Assembly (NCBI GenBank): GCA_028583405.1
Contig: CM053253.1
Span: 4,312,708-4,376,707, forward strand
Direction: 5' to 3'
From: Pogonophryne albipinna
Lineage: Eukaryota > Chordata > Actinopteri > Perciformes > Artedidraconidae
DNA: 64,000 nucleotides
The position numbers and the translations under genes are program-made. Shown here one piece after another: positions 34,247 through 46,023 of this stretch; position 1 is the first letter of the stretch, and each line of letters starts with the position of its first letter. Below the pieces are notes generated by a model, which worked only from the letters and a program-made list of their open reading frames with translations, had not been told where the DNA came from and searched no databases.

Positions 34247-34321
<75 letters not shown>
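34247..34321. repeat. GA microsatellite
   Basis: About 35 GA units with a few interruptions; the CT-rich minus-strand frames are artefacts. Confidence 0.95.
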
Positions 34322-34325
<4 letters not shown>

Positions 34326-34399
34326 CAGGGTTGTTGTTAGCATCTGGTGCTAGCTCGGAGCTAACGGAGATTAGCTGTTTCAACAATAAGGAGAGGGAG

Positions 34400-35860
34400 A
34401 GTCCTCTCCTGTGGGACTGAGAGAGATAACGTCAGCTCAGGGAGGGAAAGGACTCTGAGTGATTAGATTGTAAACTGTAGCCTAAGTTATCTCAGTGAGT
34501 TTAATAATTTAATAGTTGAATAATACTCTAGCACATGACATGTACATAAGCTAATTATTTCCCAGAGGCTGAGCCCAAGCAGAGATTTTAAACAAGGCAA
34601 AGGACCCTTCAGTCTTCACGCCCTTCATGCTGCAGGGTAGCTTGTGAATTGACTCCAGGTGGAACTAAAGTCTGATTTAACACTTGATTATATTTCACAT
34701 TATTTATCAAAATGAGCAAACTAAATCAAGATAATAAATAGATGTAGTGGAGTAGAAGTACACAGAGTACCTCTAAATTGGAGTGGAGTAGAAGTAAGAA
34801 GTATTAGAAAATGGAAATATCTCAAAGTATCTCAAAATGGTTTACTTGAGTTAATGTACTTAGTTACTTCCCACCTCTGCCCTAATGTTAATTTAAACGG
34901 GAAATAACGTTTTTTAACAGAACACGTTTAACAGAATCAGTCTGGAGCTAGCTTAACTTACCGAAGCAGGTGAAGTGAGGTTAGCATATTAAGAAGAAAA
35001 CGGCCCTCCTGATGTTCTTTGTACCTTCTCCATTGAAAAGTGTAACTTTTATGTAACTGTTAAAACTAAATTAAACTGTGCTCTTATATTATTCATCACT
35101 TTCTGCTCATTCTAAGATCAACAAGGAACGCAGCAGCAGCTCGTTCTTCGTCCCTTTCTAACACCGGAAACTGCACTGTAAAACGTATTAAAAAATGTTT
35201 AGTTTGTCGATAGTTAAAACACAATATAACTTTAACATTTCACCCGTAGTATCATCACATTTTGTTCTCATACTCCTAAATGTAATGTACTAACATTTAA
35301 ATTCAAACTGAAAATAACGTTTTTTAACGGCTAAGGGAAACAGTACTGGAGCTAGCTTAACTTACCGAGGCAGGAGAAGAGCTGTTAGTCCATTAAGAAG
35401 AAAACTGCACTCCTGAAGTTCTTTGTACCTTCTGTAGTGAAACATGTCACTGTAATAAGTCATGAATAACACTTAAATTACTGTTCGGTATAAGATTAAA
35501 AGATCAACAACGCAGCTCCTCATTCCTCTCAGGTTCACTGTCTCTGACCGGAAACTGCTCTGTAAAACTTCCGGTCAGTTTTGGATAAAGTTTGGACTTG
35601 AGGATCCACATATTTAATTTAAGATTAATATTGTATTGCGGTTTTTTTTTTTACTCAACATTAGTTTAAAAAGATCATGTTGTGTTTAATACAATGAATT
35701 ATTAATGTTTTATTCCACATTCATCAGCAAAAACACTTAAATTTAATCTTTAATTAATTTTAACTTTAATCAATACAGCACCATACATACAAACATATGT
35801 TAGGTTAAAGTCAATATCATTGAAGTATTTCTATTTACTGATACATTATACAATATACTT
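34400..35860. other. intergenic flank, partly duplicated beside gene 4
   Basis: 34600-34960 matches 54150-54487, and 35160-35290 matches 59130-59275. An internal tandem duplication of about 390 bp is also visible ('ggagctagcttaacttaccg' at 34943 and 35349, each followed by 'aacactggaaactgc'-like sequence). The site CTTAACTTACC at 34952 is the empty target of the MITE at 54491. No gene is recognised. Confidence 0.5.
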
Positions 35861-36859
35861 CATTACACTGCTAGAAGCATTTTACTGCAGCTCTGTTGTT
35901 TTTCGTCTGAAAAACTAATTGTTTCTCTCTTATATTGTAAGATGTTAGTGGACTGCCACCCAGCAAGTGAACAAAAGCATGCATTTGCAGGGACTTCCTG
36001 TGAAGCTGAACATTTATTTTGGGATACATATTTCTCTGTAAGGAAGACATCTTTTATCAAATTGCATTAGAGGTAGTTTCCTGTGTTGTGAAGGTACAAC
36101 ATGCTCAGCTACAGTCTGGCTGAACCAATCTAAAGACTACAAATGTATTATATATATTATAAGACCTTACAAAGAACAGAAGAGCCAATGTTGATCGGAG
36201 ACACATTAAAAAAAGGTACAACAATTTAGGAAATCTAATAATAAAATAGAAGTGACTCATACTGGTAGCTGATCACACTTCCAACCACAGGAACAACTCA
36301 TTTTAAAATACGCAACACCTGATGAGCACACATCTGGGGGAGTATCTGTAAATATAAAAAGGGAAATGACGTTATATAGAAAATGACAGAAATACAAAGT
36401 GTACTCACAAAAAAACCAAGAAGATCAAACCGTAGTAAACTTCAAGCCAAAAATACATTCTTTACACCATGTCCCAAAAACTTTGGATCAAACTTTATTG
36501 ATATCCAGGAGAATTGTTGTGTCTCAGCTGCAGATCAGAGTCGGAACACTGCCAATATAGAATAAAGTGTAAATATTGACAACAAACAAAAACAACTTCA
36601 ATCCTTTTCCTTTGGTTGGGCCATTTGTCTTATTTACACTTATCTGATATCCGTTTTTACATTTAACAAAAGTTTTTATTGATAAAAAAAGCAAGAGATG
36701 TAAAAAACGTTCCCCCACTAGCATTCTTGTTTGGGTCTGTGACCGGAGAAAAAGCTTGTGATTGTTTTTTTAAAGGATGCCGCCTAAAGCTGCTGTTTGA
36801 TGAGCCCAGAGTTAAATAACCCTAGCTGTATTTTATGAATTAGAAGCAGTGTCAATGTT

Positions 36860-39800
36860 TTAGTAATCTTCGGTTTCATCTCCATTTGGTCGAGTATATC
36901 TGGCGTGAGTGTAAACAGAAGAGATCTCCACAGGAGGAGATCTGCTCCGGCCGGCCTCCACGATATCATCGTACACTCGGTCGGTCTACAGGAGAAGAGG
37001 TGTGAATATCAGCTGGTTTCACAAACACTTATGATCTGGTTTACCAAAACTTACCTCTGTGACGAAATCATATTGTGTTTCCACAGGAGGTTCTGAAAAA
37101 CACAGCAGTACGTTTAGACAATGACACTACACTGGAAAAACATCTTGCTCAGTCAAATGGAGACACACACAGATTCATCCCTCATCAACTGTCATGATCC
37201 CAGTTTTGTTCTATTTCCTGTTTTATTTAGAATTTGTGTTTTCTGTTTGTGCTTCCTGTCCTTGTGTGTGTTCTCTGCCACCTTCTGAACTCCTGCACTT
37301 TGTTGGTTTTCTGTTTAGTCTTTGTCAGATTATTGTATGTCGTTGTTTGTCGTGTTCAGGAACTTCTGTTCTGTTATTTGTGAGTATTTTAACTTTGAAT
37401 GTTGTGTCTGTTTCAAAGGTTATTTTATATGTGGAGAAAGGCAGTTAAAACTTTTCTGTGAGAAATGTTAAGTTCCTGTGTGTTACCTGGTTCCTCACTT
37501 TTGGCTTTACAAGTCCTCTTCCTGCAGAATACCAGCACAGACAGTGATGACACGATGACCAAGACGACCAGAGTCAGACGCACATACAGGACCACACCTG
37601 TGGTTGTTGGAGCACAAACACAGGTCTGTTTTACACTGACAGTTAGTGGTAAGCAGGGTGTCTTTGGGGGGGAGTATACTACTGCAGGTCAATAGTATGC
37701 CACATAGAAGTGGTTACATCTGATTAGCTGTCTATTTAAATGTTCAGGTTGTAAAGATTGTATACAGGCAAGAACATAGTTATGGAAGAATATCATTGCC
37801 ATATGCTCTATTATGTCTCATTGATTGTTAAAGCTTTATTTATTAAAAATGTGTGTGGATGCACCTTCACTTGTTGATGTTTCACGTTGCTCTGTGGTTT
37901 TAGGGGAGGCTGGTAAAGATGTGGAGCTTTCACTTTGGTTTGATGTTTCTGTAGAGGCTGATGGGACGGATGATGAAGGAGTAGAAGTGGTCAGAGCTGT
38001 GAACAAAAACAAGCAAGAAGTCCTGATGAGAGAAATTAGATACTCCTGAGTGTCTGTGTGTGTCGGCTGAACTGAATTGAGAGTTTAAAGCATCAGCAGC
38101 TTTCAGTGAAAACTGTCTTCAGAGACAAGAACAAACATTTTCATTATCAAGCAGAAACTCACCATCAGTGACGATGAGCCTAAACCTCTGGTATGGATCT
38201 TTAGAGTCAGGTCTGCCCAGACCACACCTGTACCATCCTGAGTCAGACTGGGTCAGCTGGTCGATGCTCACATACAGAACATATCCTGTTGGAATTATTT
38301 GAGTATATCTGATTCTGTATCTTCCTTTTTTCAAATCTTTGTAAGTCGGTCCAACAAGAATGTCTCCTTCACATTCCTCCTTGCAGAAGAACTTCTCGGT
38401 CCCATATTGAGTAAAGGAGCATTGAACTACAATATTTCCCCCAGTTCAAGCATCGATTGTTTTTTCTGCAGAAGGACCACCAACAAGTTTTTCTGTTGAA
38501 AAACAAAAACAATCAATAGTTACTATGTGTAGTTTACAAATTGTAGTTTCAATATTTTAAACTTTGTATATTTTCAGTAGTGCTGTCAAAATTATCGCGT
38601 TAACGGCGGTAATTAATTTTTTTAATTAATTGCGTTAAAAATATTTAACGCATTTAACGCATGTGCAGAATGGCCCGCCCCATACATCCCACCAGTGGCA
38701 GCGCCAGGGTATGGCTGGGGTAGGCTACACCCATACCAAGAAATGGCTTAGCCCCACCATGAAAAATGATGTTAAAGTAAGCAAAATAAAGTCCGCCAAC
38801 TCGCGCGGAGTAAATTGCACAGACAGCAGTTAGTAAGATTGATTTCAGTAGCCACTTGTCTGGAAATACCGAAGACCAGAAACGGTTTTGAAAACTTTTG
38901 TCACATAGTGATCGTCTTCTCAATAGAACATCTTTGATAATGTCGGTGTTGTTGCAGGAAGTCCCGACGGAGAATACTTTTGCTGTAGTACAGGGGTGCA
39001 CATAACTGGTACGCAGGTTATGTGCGTAATCTGAAACTTGTGTCACAAAGCGCATTTGCGTACCGACGTACTTGTGAAGCTTTTCCAGAAGGCGGTTAGA
39101 TCACCGGACGACAGAGTCGGTCTCCGTGTGCACAGACAGGGCTGCTGTTAACGTCCGTCTGTACAACGGAATTGTGCCAAAACTACGCCAACCGGCTGCG
39201 GAGGGAGACTTTCTCCCCCCCCCCCCCTTCACTGGAGAACTGCGCTAAAACAGCTGATCACAACGTTCGCACTCTGTGGTCACGAAGTACTCCACTAGCC
39301 GCCGCCGCCCCCCCTCCCTCAGTCGACTTTCCTGAAGTACTCCCCCGTTATAATAAACATAGATACTGTATGTTAAATGGATATATCCGCCTTCGTTCAT
39401 TTATCTTTCCATTCCCACAACAATATACATAAATAAATGGCATATTTTGGACATAGTTCGAATGGTGATTAATCATGATTAATAAATTTTTAAGCTGTGA
39501 TTAATCTGATTAAAAATTTTAATCGTTTGACGGCCCTAATTTTCAGACGTGATCCAGTCACTGAGGGTTGAGGTGTGACGATTTAATGAAACAGCTTTTT
39601 GAAATTCTTTATTATTTTATTTCAGTTTGATTTGGTTTCATTATACTTTGGATTTATATTAGATTTGAATGCTTTAATAAAATCGCAGGCTTTGTATTTT
39701 TTGTTATAAATAGTGCCTGATTGAGCTTAACTGATAATTAAATATGTGAACTTTAGGAAGATGATCTGTTGAAAATTTTTTTAAAGGATTTCTTTACCCC

Positions 39801-41670
39801 TTGAACTGATCATTTGATATTATGACTTACCCTGAGTTACCTTGAATTCATTTGCTCATAACTTCCCTAAAACATTACTTATCTAAAAACTTCTGCATGA
39901 ACTGTTCTTGAGAAGTGTTTTAAACGGTGAGGTTTAAGCAGAATGCATGTTTTAGGGAAGTACTGAGCATACAGTAAATGACATAGGACTATACAGCATT
40001 AGTTGTGTTCGAGTTAGTTAACGGATGTTTTAATATATTTCTGCTGTTGTAAAACGAGGCCCTGAATTAATTTAACATTCTTTAAGACTTTTCTCCATTT
40101 TGGGATTCTTTGTTCACCGTGGAGTCAGGCTAGAAAAAGTTATCAAATTCAAGATGATCTGAAAATGGTAATTTGGGGGTTAAAGTATTCCTTTAAAGCC
40201 CGACCGCAGCCACAAACCACCAGTTCAGTTGTTATTTTCTATTGATCTCAATCTATTACTAATTGTCTTACCTTTTAACAGAACACAGAGCGGCCATATG
40301 ATCTACTACATTCAGATAAGAACAGAGACAACAGATCAATATGCTCGTGCCCCCGGAATTAAATTCTTCATCAATAATATTCTAAACAATAATATTAAAA
40401 AACACTTGTGTCAGTTTCGGTTCATCAGTTACTTTCAGAAGACATGTAGGATTTAGATGAGGTAAAGGTAAAATTATTATTAAGACAAGGAAGAAGATTC
40501 AGTTTTTAGTAGAAACTCACCATCAACAACGGTGATTTCAATATCCTTGTATGAATTCCGTGTCAAAGATGTACCCGCAGCACACAAGTACCGTCCTGAG
40601 TCAGACTTGTTCAGCTGAGTGATGGTGACAAAAAAACCTCCATCTTTATAATCAATGCTGTATCTGCCTCTCTGAGCTGAGGCATTGGTTGTTTCAATGA
40701 GAATGTATTTTCGTTCACATGGTTCCTTACAGAAGAACGTCCTGATTCCATAAGAAGGAAAGGAGCATTCAACTGTGACATTTTCTCCTTCAATTCCTGA
40801 ATAGACAGAGAGTTGGGCACTGACGAGACCGGTGCTTCCATCCTGCAGAGCTGAACAAAAGATGAACCATCATTAGTAGTGGGCAGTACTTCCTGTAAGA
40901 TGCTGCAGTTTGATCACAACACTTCCTGTTTCACATGAACACAGATCCTCAGAGTTAAACCACAGTCTGTGACTGAAGATCACCGTCACTGCAGGTTAAT
41001 GTGACCGTTTGGTCTGAGACCTTTATCCTTCTTTAGACACAAAGACTACATGAAGTCTCCATCTCTTACTTTAAGCTTTACATTAACGCAAATCCTTAAA
41101 GTACATAACCTAAAAAGTGTTTTATGTCAGCACCACCTTTTTTTATTTATGACGTTTTTGGACAAAACACTTCGATAGATATAAACTTTATTTATCCCAA
41201 ATTGGGAAATCGTTTTTGTTCCAGCAGCAGTGTCAAGCCGTACGCGAGTTATAAATGTTTAAAAGATACAATAAGATACAAATATAATAAAAAGTCAAAA
41301 TTAACATTAGCGGCAGAATAAAAATCAAAAGATTAATAAATGAATCAAGAAAATTATTTGCAGATTAAATGATTATGAAAACAATCATATTCATTATTTC
41401 GTAATGACTACATTGTACTCGTTCAGTAAGCAGATAATAACTGAGTGTAATGATGATGTACAGTTAGTTTGAGGAAGTGAAACATGTGTCATTAGTTGTA
41501 TGGTATTAAAAAGCCTATTTTTGGAATATATGAATAACTCTTACTGCTGGAGCCTTGCATTAACTTAAGAATAACAGGGGAAAAAAAGAATTAAATTACT
41601 GAGATGCAAATAAAGTGATGTACTCACAGAAGAGGAAGAAGAAGCAGATCAAAGTGTGACAGACTTTCAT
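36860..41670 (-). pseudogene. gene 3: two-Ig CD300/pIgR-like receptor with a premature stop
   Basis: Exons in transcription order: 41628-41670, 40521-40850, 38163-38492, 37865-37996, 37487-37597 (alternative end 37499), 37055-37092 and 36860-36985. Splice sites and phases match genes 2 and 4. In the D2 exon a single A-to-T change turns an Arg codon (AGA in genes 2 and 4) into TGA at about 38448-38450, after ...KTIDA, so the product would stop after about 139 residues, with D1 but no membrane anchor. Downstream the frame stays clean: stalk, membrane segment with Arg, then TQYDFV (a TxYxxV switch motif) and a last exon with VYDDI, VYTHA and a terminal EDY. D1 also has CAAG where genes 2 and 4 have CGAG. 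It could be a recent pseudogene or make a secreted one-domain form; an assembly error at this base is possible. Confidence 0.75.
38578..39538. mobile_element. non-autonomous hAT inserted upstream of the D2 exon of gene 3
   Basis: The ends TAGTGCTGTCAAA and TTTGACGGCCCTA are inverted, with 'attaattttt'-type subterminal sequence. The target duplication is the perfect 8-mer ATTTTCAG (38570-38577 and 39539-39546). Genes 2 and 4 have the single, empty site at about 26262 and 51082. The minus-strand frame 38654-39055 is not a recognisable transposase. Confidence 0.9.
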
Positions 41671-41879
41671 GCTGAGACTCTGATGGTTTACCACTGACTG
41701 TCTTTCTTTACTGGAAACGTGTAACTTCTTTAAATGATGAAGTCCCTCCTCCAAACACAACACAGCTCTACTCCCCAACGCAGAAACACTATGGTTTAAA
41801 AATACTCCAATAAAGTTGAACTGAATACAAAATGTTAGTAATTATCAGCAAAATGTACTTTCAGTTTCAGTAAAAGTTA

Positions 41880-42405
41880 TGTTACGATCTCAGGCACTTA
41901 GGATGTTGGACCCAATTGCAGACAGGGAGACAGAGGTAAAGTATTGGTAAGATACTTTATTTTTCCAAAAAAAAAACACGATGAACAAAAAAAGGTCACT
42001 AACTAATCTCAGGATGAGATGACAAAAAATGAGACCAAAAGGAAAATCGCTCACGTAGTGAGAAACAAAACTATTCTTGAGCACAAAAGAGCATAGACCT
42101 GACCATGGCAAGAGACAATACGAACTGACACTGCACACTGGGAGACAGGAGAATTTAAACACAGGGTAACTAGACACAGGTGGGAACAATCAGGGGCGGG
42201 GCTGACACTGATTAGCACAGGAGACACACAAGGAGTGACAGGTGAAAACAATCAGGAAATTAGACACACCAGGGAAACTAACGACAGACATGAAAACACA
42301 GGGAAAAGAGACCAGACAATATACAGGGAGGAAAACATGACAAGGAGACCGGAAAAACACCCACACCTAGACACAGAAACGCGACATGACACAACAATCC
42401 TGACA
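41880..42405 (-). repeat. 3' LTR of the LTR element
   Basis: 526 bp, nearly identical to the uninterrupted parts of 45537-47205, which implies a fairly recent insertion. TG...CA ends are present. Confidence 0.9.
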
Positions 42406-42440
42406 GAACCCCCCCCTCAAGGGACGGATACTAGACGTCC

Positions 42441-45400
42441 CTAAACAAACAAAACAAAAAATCCAAAACGTCCAGCAGGGTGGGTGGAGGGGGTCCAGAG
42501 GACGGGCCTTGACTGACAGCCCAGGGCACGGCAGAGGACCAGGAAGGGGTCTCGGGCGGACGGCCCTGGGGTAAGGCAGAGACCATGGATGGGGTCTCGG
42601 GCGGACGGCCCGGGGGCAAGGCAGAGTTCAAAAAGGGGAACTCGGGCGGACGGCCCGGGGGCAAGGCAGAGTTCAAAAAGGGGAACTCGGGCGGACGGCC
42701 CGGGGGCAAGGCAGAGTTCAAAAGGGGGTCTCGGGCGGACGGCCCGGGGGCAAGGCAGAGTTTGAGAAGGGGCGAAGACCACAGCTCTCAGGGGACCGGG
42801 CAGGAGGCGGTGTTGACCGGACAGGAACCGGAGCCGGTGGGACAGGTGTCGGCAAGATCCCCCCCGGTAGAAGAGTAGTCGGCGGGACCTCCAACGGCAC
42901 AGGACACAGGGTTGGCAGGACCCTCGGCAGAAGAGTAGTCGGCGGGACCTCCAACGGCACAGGACACAGGGTTGGCAGGACCCCCGGCAGAAGAGTAGTC
43001 GGCGGGGCCTCCAACGGCACAGGACACAGGGTTGGAAGGACACAGGGTTGGCAGGACCACCGGCCGAAGAGTAGTCGGCGGGGCCTCCAACGGCACAGGA
43101 CACAGGGTTGGCAGGACCCCCGGCAGGAGAGTAGTCGGCGGGGCCTCCAACGGCACAGGACACAGAGTTGGCAGGACCCCCAGCGGAACCTCCAACGGCA
43201 CAAGACACAAAGTTGGCAGGACCCCCAGCGGAACCTCCAACGGCACAAGACACAAGGTTGGCAGGACCCCCAGCGGAACCTCCCACGGCACACGAGTAGG
43301 GACTTGAGTGGAGACTCGAGAGGAAACTTGAGAGATGACTTGAGAGGGATCTTGAGCGGGAACTTGAAAGGTGATTCGAGAGGGGACTCGAAAGGTGATT
43401 CGAGAGGGGACTCCAGAGGGAACTCGAGAGGTGACTCGAGAGGGAACTCGAAAGGTGATTCGAGAGGGGACTCGAGAGGGAACTCGAGAGGTGACTCGAG
43501 AGGGAATTCGAGAGGGGACTCGAGAGGGGACTCGAGAGGGGACTCGAGAGGGGACTCGAGAAGGAACTCCAGAGGGGACTCGAGAGGGAACTCGGGAGGT
43601 GACTTGAGAATTGTCTTGAAAGGGGACTCGAGAATTGTCTTGAAAGGGGACTCGAGAGGAGACTTGAGAGATGACTTGAGAGGGAACTGGAGAGATGACT
43701 CGAGAGGAGACTCGAGAGGAATCTCGAGAGAGGACTCGAGAAGGAACTCCAGAGGGGACTCGAGAAGGAACTCCAGAGGGGACTCGAGAAGGAACTCCAG
43801 AGGGGACTCGAGAAGGAACTCCAGAGGGGACTCGAGAAGGAACTCCAGAGGGGACTCGAGAAGGAACTCCAGAGGGGACTCGAGAAGGAACTCCAGAGGG
43901 GACTCGAGAAGGAACTCCAGAGGGGACTCGAGAAGGAACTCCAGAGGGGACTCGGGTAGGAACTCGAGAGGGAACTGGAGAGGAGACTTGAGAGGGGACT
44001 CGAGAGGTGGCTCGAGAGGTAGCTCGAGAGGTAACTGGAGAGGAGACTTGAGAGGGAACTGGAGAGGGAATTCGAGAGGGGACTTCGAGAGGGGACTTGA
44101 GAGGGGACTTGAGAGGGGACTTGAGAGGGGACTTGAGAGGGGACTTGAGAGGGGACTTGTGTCGGTCGGTACGCCGACAGGACACGGGGAGCTGGCGTTG
44201 GCTGGAGAGCCAACAAGAGACGAGGTGCTGGAGTCGGCTGGTACGCCGACAGGACTCGGGGAGCTGGCGTTGGCTGGAGAGCCAACAGGAGACGAGGTGC
44301 TGGAGTCGGCCGGTACGCCGACAGGACTCGGGGAGCTGGCGTTGGCTGGAGAGCCAACAGGAGACTAGGTGCTGGAGTCGGCCGGTACGCCGACAGGACA
44401 CGGGGAGCTGGCGTCGGCCGATGAGTCAACAGGTGACGAGGAGCTGGAGTCGGGACCATGACTGCTGGGGCCAGTACTTGAGCCGGAACCATGGCTGGAA
44501 CTTGGGCCGGAACCATGGCTGCTGGGCCCGGTACTTGAGCTGGAATCATGGCTGTAAGATCCAGTTCTGGAGCCGGAAACATGGCTGGAAGGTCCGGAGC
44601 TGAGGCCTGGATCATGGCTGTGTGGGCCGGTTTTGGAGCCGGAAACATGGCTGTAAGGTCCGGTTCTGGAGCAGGGACCATGGCTGCTGGGGCCGGCACT
44701 GGAGCCGGACCCATGGCTGCTGGGCAAGGAACCGGAACACGGATCCATGGCTGTGTGGGATGGTACTGGAGCCGGAACCATGGCTGTTGGGGGCGGAGCG
44801 GAAGCCTGGACCCTGGCTGTGTAAGCCAGGTAATGTAGTATGGACGCAAAGCTGCGTGGGCCGGTACTGGAGCATGGAGCCATGGAGCCATGGCTGCTGG
44901 GGCCTGTACTGGGGCTGGAACCATGGCTGGAACCATGGCTGCTGGGGCCCGGGCTGCTAGTCTGGCCTTGCGACGACTCCTCTTAGCAGCCGCCCGAATA
45001 CTCCGTGGACCTCCATAAGCCAGACGAGTTCCAGCATACGACTCCTGAACAGGAGCAGGACCTGGGGCAGAAGCATGGGTTAACTTCAGACGGATCCCAC
45101 CGAGGCATATGGTGCCAGGTTGGGAATTGGGAGACAGGGAGCTAGCATGCCTGGGGATAGCAGACCGGGAATCCCACACCGGGATCATCGCTGTTGGAAC
45201 ACGGGCTGGAATCCTGGCCCTGCGTCTCCTAGAGGCTCTTTGGAGACTCCGTGGACCTCCAACAGGACCGTAGTCGGATCCGAGGAAAGGGTTAGATGCG
45301 TCGGACCAGTCCTCAGGACAACTTGTGAAAAGCTGTAACCACTCCGGCAACGAACTCCTCAACCAAGGCATTTCGGCCACCTCCATTCGTGCCCTCTCGA

Positions 45401-45518
45401 GAATAGCCTCTTTGTCCTTTCTAGAAGAAGTTCCCTTCCACTCGGCATGATAACATTGAAGGGAAAAGTCTAGATCGAACAGATCTAACTCAAAATCTTC
45501 CATATCCGCTGGGTCCAT
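42441..45518 (-). CDS. 1025-codon ORF of the non-autonomous LTR element, repeat-rich, function unknown
   Basis: The ORF opens MDPADMEDFELDLFDLDFSL and its first 130 or so residues are non-repetitive: acidic helices, then a Trp/Leu-rich part (EMPWLRSSLPEWLQLFTSCP), then an Arg-rich RRRRARIP. After this the protein is low complexity. There are Pro/Ala-rich segments, PTPAPR repeats, SQVPSQVPS repeats, Ser/Leu blocks coded by a 24-bp DNA unit (about nine copies at 43736-43940), Gly/Ala/Val blocks from units of about 60 bp, and a Pro-rich end. It fills nearly the whole internal region. I recognise no gag, protease or RT motif. A gag-like N terminus is possible. Long frames are also open in other frames because of the repeats, so coding status beyond the first 130 residues is uncertain. 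Confidence 0.5.
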   Translation of the reverse strand: MDPADMEDFELDLFDLDFSLQCYHAEWKGTSSRKDKEAILERARMEVAEMPWLRSSLPEWLQLFTSCPEDWSDASNPFLGSDYGPVGGPRSLQRASRRRRARIPARVPTAMIPVWDSRSAIPRHASSLSPNSQPGTICLGGIRLKLTHASAPGPAPVQESYAGTRLAYGGPRSIRAAAKRSRRKARLAARAPAAMVPAMVPAPVQAPAAMAPWLHAPVPAHAALRPYYITWLTQPGSRLPLRPQQPWFRLQYHPTQPWIRVPVPCPAAMGPAPVPAPAAMVPAPEPDLTAMFPAPKPAHTAMIQASAPDLPAMFPAPELDLTAMIPAQVPGPAAMVPAQVPAMVPAQVLAPAVMVPTPAPRHLLTHRPTPAPRVLSAYRPTPAPSLLLALQPTPAPRVLSAYRPTPAPRLLLALQPTPAPRVLSAYQPTPAPRLLLALQPTPAPRVLSAYRPTQVPSQVPSQVPSQVPSQVPSQVPSRSPLSNSLSSSLSSLLSSYLSSYLSSHLSSPLSSLLSSSLSSSYPSPLWSSFSSPLWSSFSSPLWSSFSSPLWSSFSSPLWSSFSSPLWSSFSSPLWSSFSSPLWSSFSSPLWSSFSSPLSRFLSSLLSSHLSSSLSSHLSSLLSSPLSRQFSSPLSRQFSSHLPSSLSSPLWSSFSSPLSSPLSSPLSSPLSNSLSSHLSSSLSSPLSNHLSSSLSSHLSSSLWSPLSNHLSSPLSNHLSSSRSRSLSSHLSSFLSSLHSSPYSCAVGGSAGGPANLVSCAVGGSAGGPANFVSCAVGGSAGGPANSVSCAVGGPADYSPAGGPANPVSCAVGGPADYSSAGGPANPVSFQPCVLCRWRPRRLLFCRGSCQPCVLCRWRSRRLLFCRGSCQPCVLCRWRSRRLLFYRGGSCRHLSHRLRFLSGQHRLLPGPLRAVVFAPSQTLPCPRAVRPRPPFELCLAPGPSARVPLFELCLAPGPSARVPLFELCLAPGPSARDPIHGLCLTPGPSARDPFLVLCRALGCQSRPVLWTPSTHPAGRFGFFVLFV
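43304..44160. repeat. GGGACTCGAGAGG-type tandem repeats inside the LTR element
   Basis: Variants of 'gggactcgagag' and 'aaggaactccagaggggact' repeat with periods of 12, 15 and 24 bp, with a regular 24-bp array at 43736-43940. The XhoI-like CTCGAG word recurs throughout. These repeats keep several frames open on both strands. Confidence 0.9.
44160..44420. repeat. roughly 72-bp tandem repeat, three to four units
   Basis: The phrase 'cggtacgccgacaggac' with 'gagctggcgttggctggag' recurs at about 44167, 44239, 44311 and 44383. Confidence 0.85.
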
Positions 45519-46023
45519 ATTCTGGTCAGTTCGTTATGTCACGATCTCAGGCACTTAGGATGTTGGACCCAATTGCAGACAGGGAGACAGAGGTAAAGTA
45601 TTCGTAAGATACTTTTTTTTCCAAAAAAAAACACGATTAACAAAAAAAGGTCACTAACTAATCTCAGGATGAGATGACAAAAAATGAGACCAAAAGGAAA
45701 ATCGCTCACGTAGTGAGAAACAAAACTATTCTTGAGCACAAAAGAGCATAGACCTGACCATGGCAAGAGACAATACGAACTGACACTGAACACTGGGAGA
45801 CAGGAGAATTTAAACACAGGGTAACTAGACACAGGTGGGAACAATCAGGGGCGAGGCTGACACTGATGAGCACAGGAGACACACAAGGAGTGACAGGTGA
45901 AAACAATCAGGAAATTAGACACACCAGGGAAACTAACGACAGACATGAAAACACAGGGAAAAGAGACCAGACAATATACAGGGAGGAAAACATGACAAGG
46001 AGACCGGAAAAACACCCACACCA

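Larger units (their letters stand above)
35861..41879. repeat. segmental duplication, copy A (gene 3 and flanks)
   Basis: Almost the whole block is repeated in the same order and orientation at about 48385-53450, with only scattered substitutions and small indels outside the hAT at 38578-39538. Both copies share the same short repeats in the introns, for example the 'ctgtcatgatcccagttttg' block at 37190 and 49722. Confidence 0.85.

Noticed and set aside
33939..34386. Ser/Leu-repeat minus-strand ORFs
   Set aside because: They translate the GA microsatellite.
36383..36565. Short plus-strand ORF conserved at 48915-49097
   Set aside because: Conservation is explained by the recent segmental duplication, and it includes a LINE-tail-like 'aactttattgatatccagg' sequence; no domain.
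37194..37448. Cys-rich hydrophobic plus-strand ORF, also at 49726-49998
   Set aside because: It lies in an intron of genes 3 and 4 within a repeat-like block beginning 'tcatgatcccagttttg'; similarity again reflects duplication.
43304..44368. Plus-strand 354-codon ORF
   Set aside because: It is the antisense of the in-frame repeats of the LTR-element ORF; LTR orientation, polypurine tract and the unique N terminus favour the minus strand.
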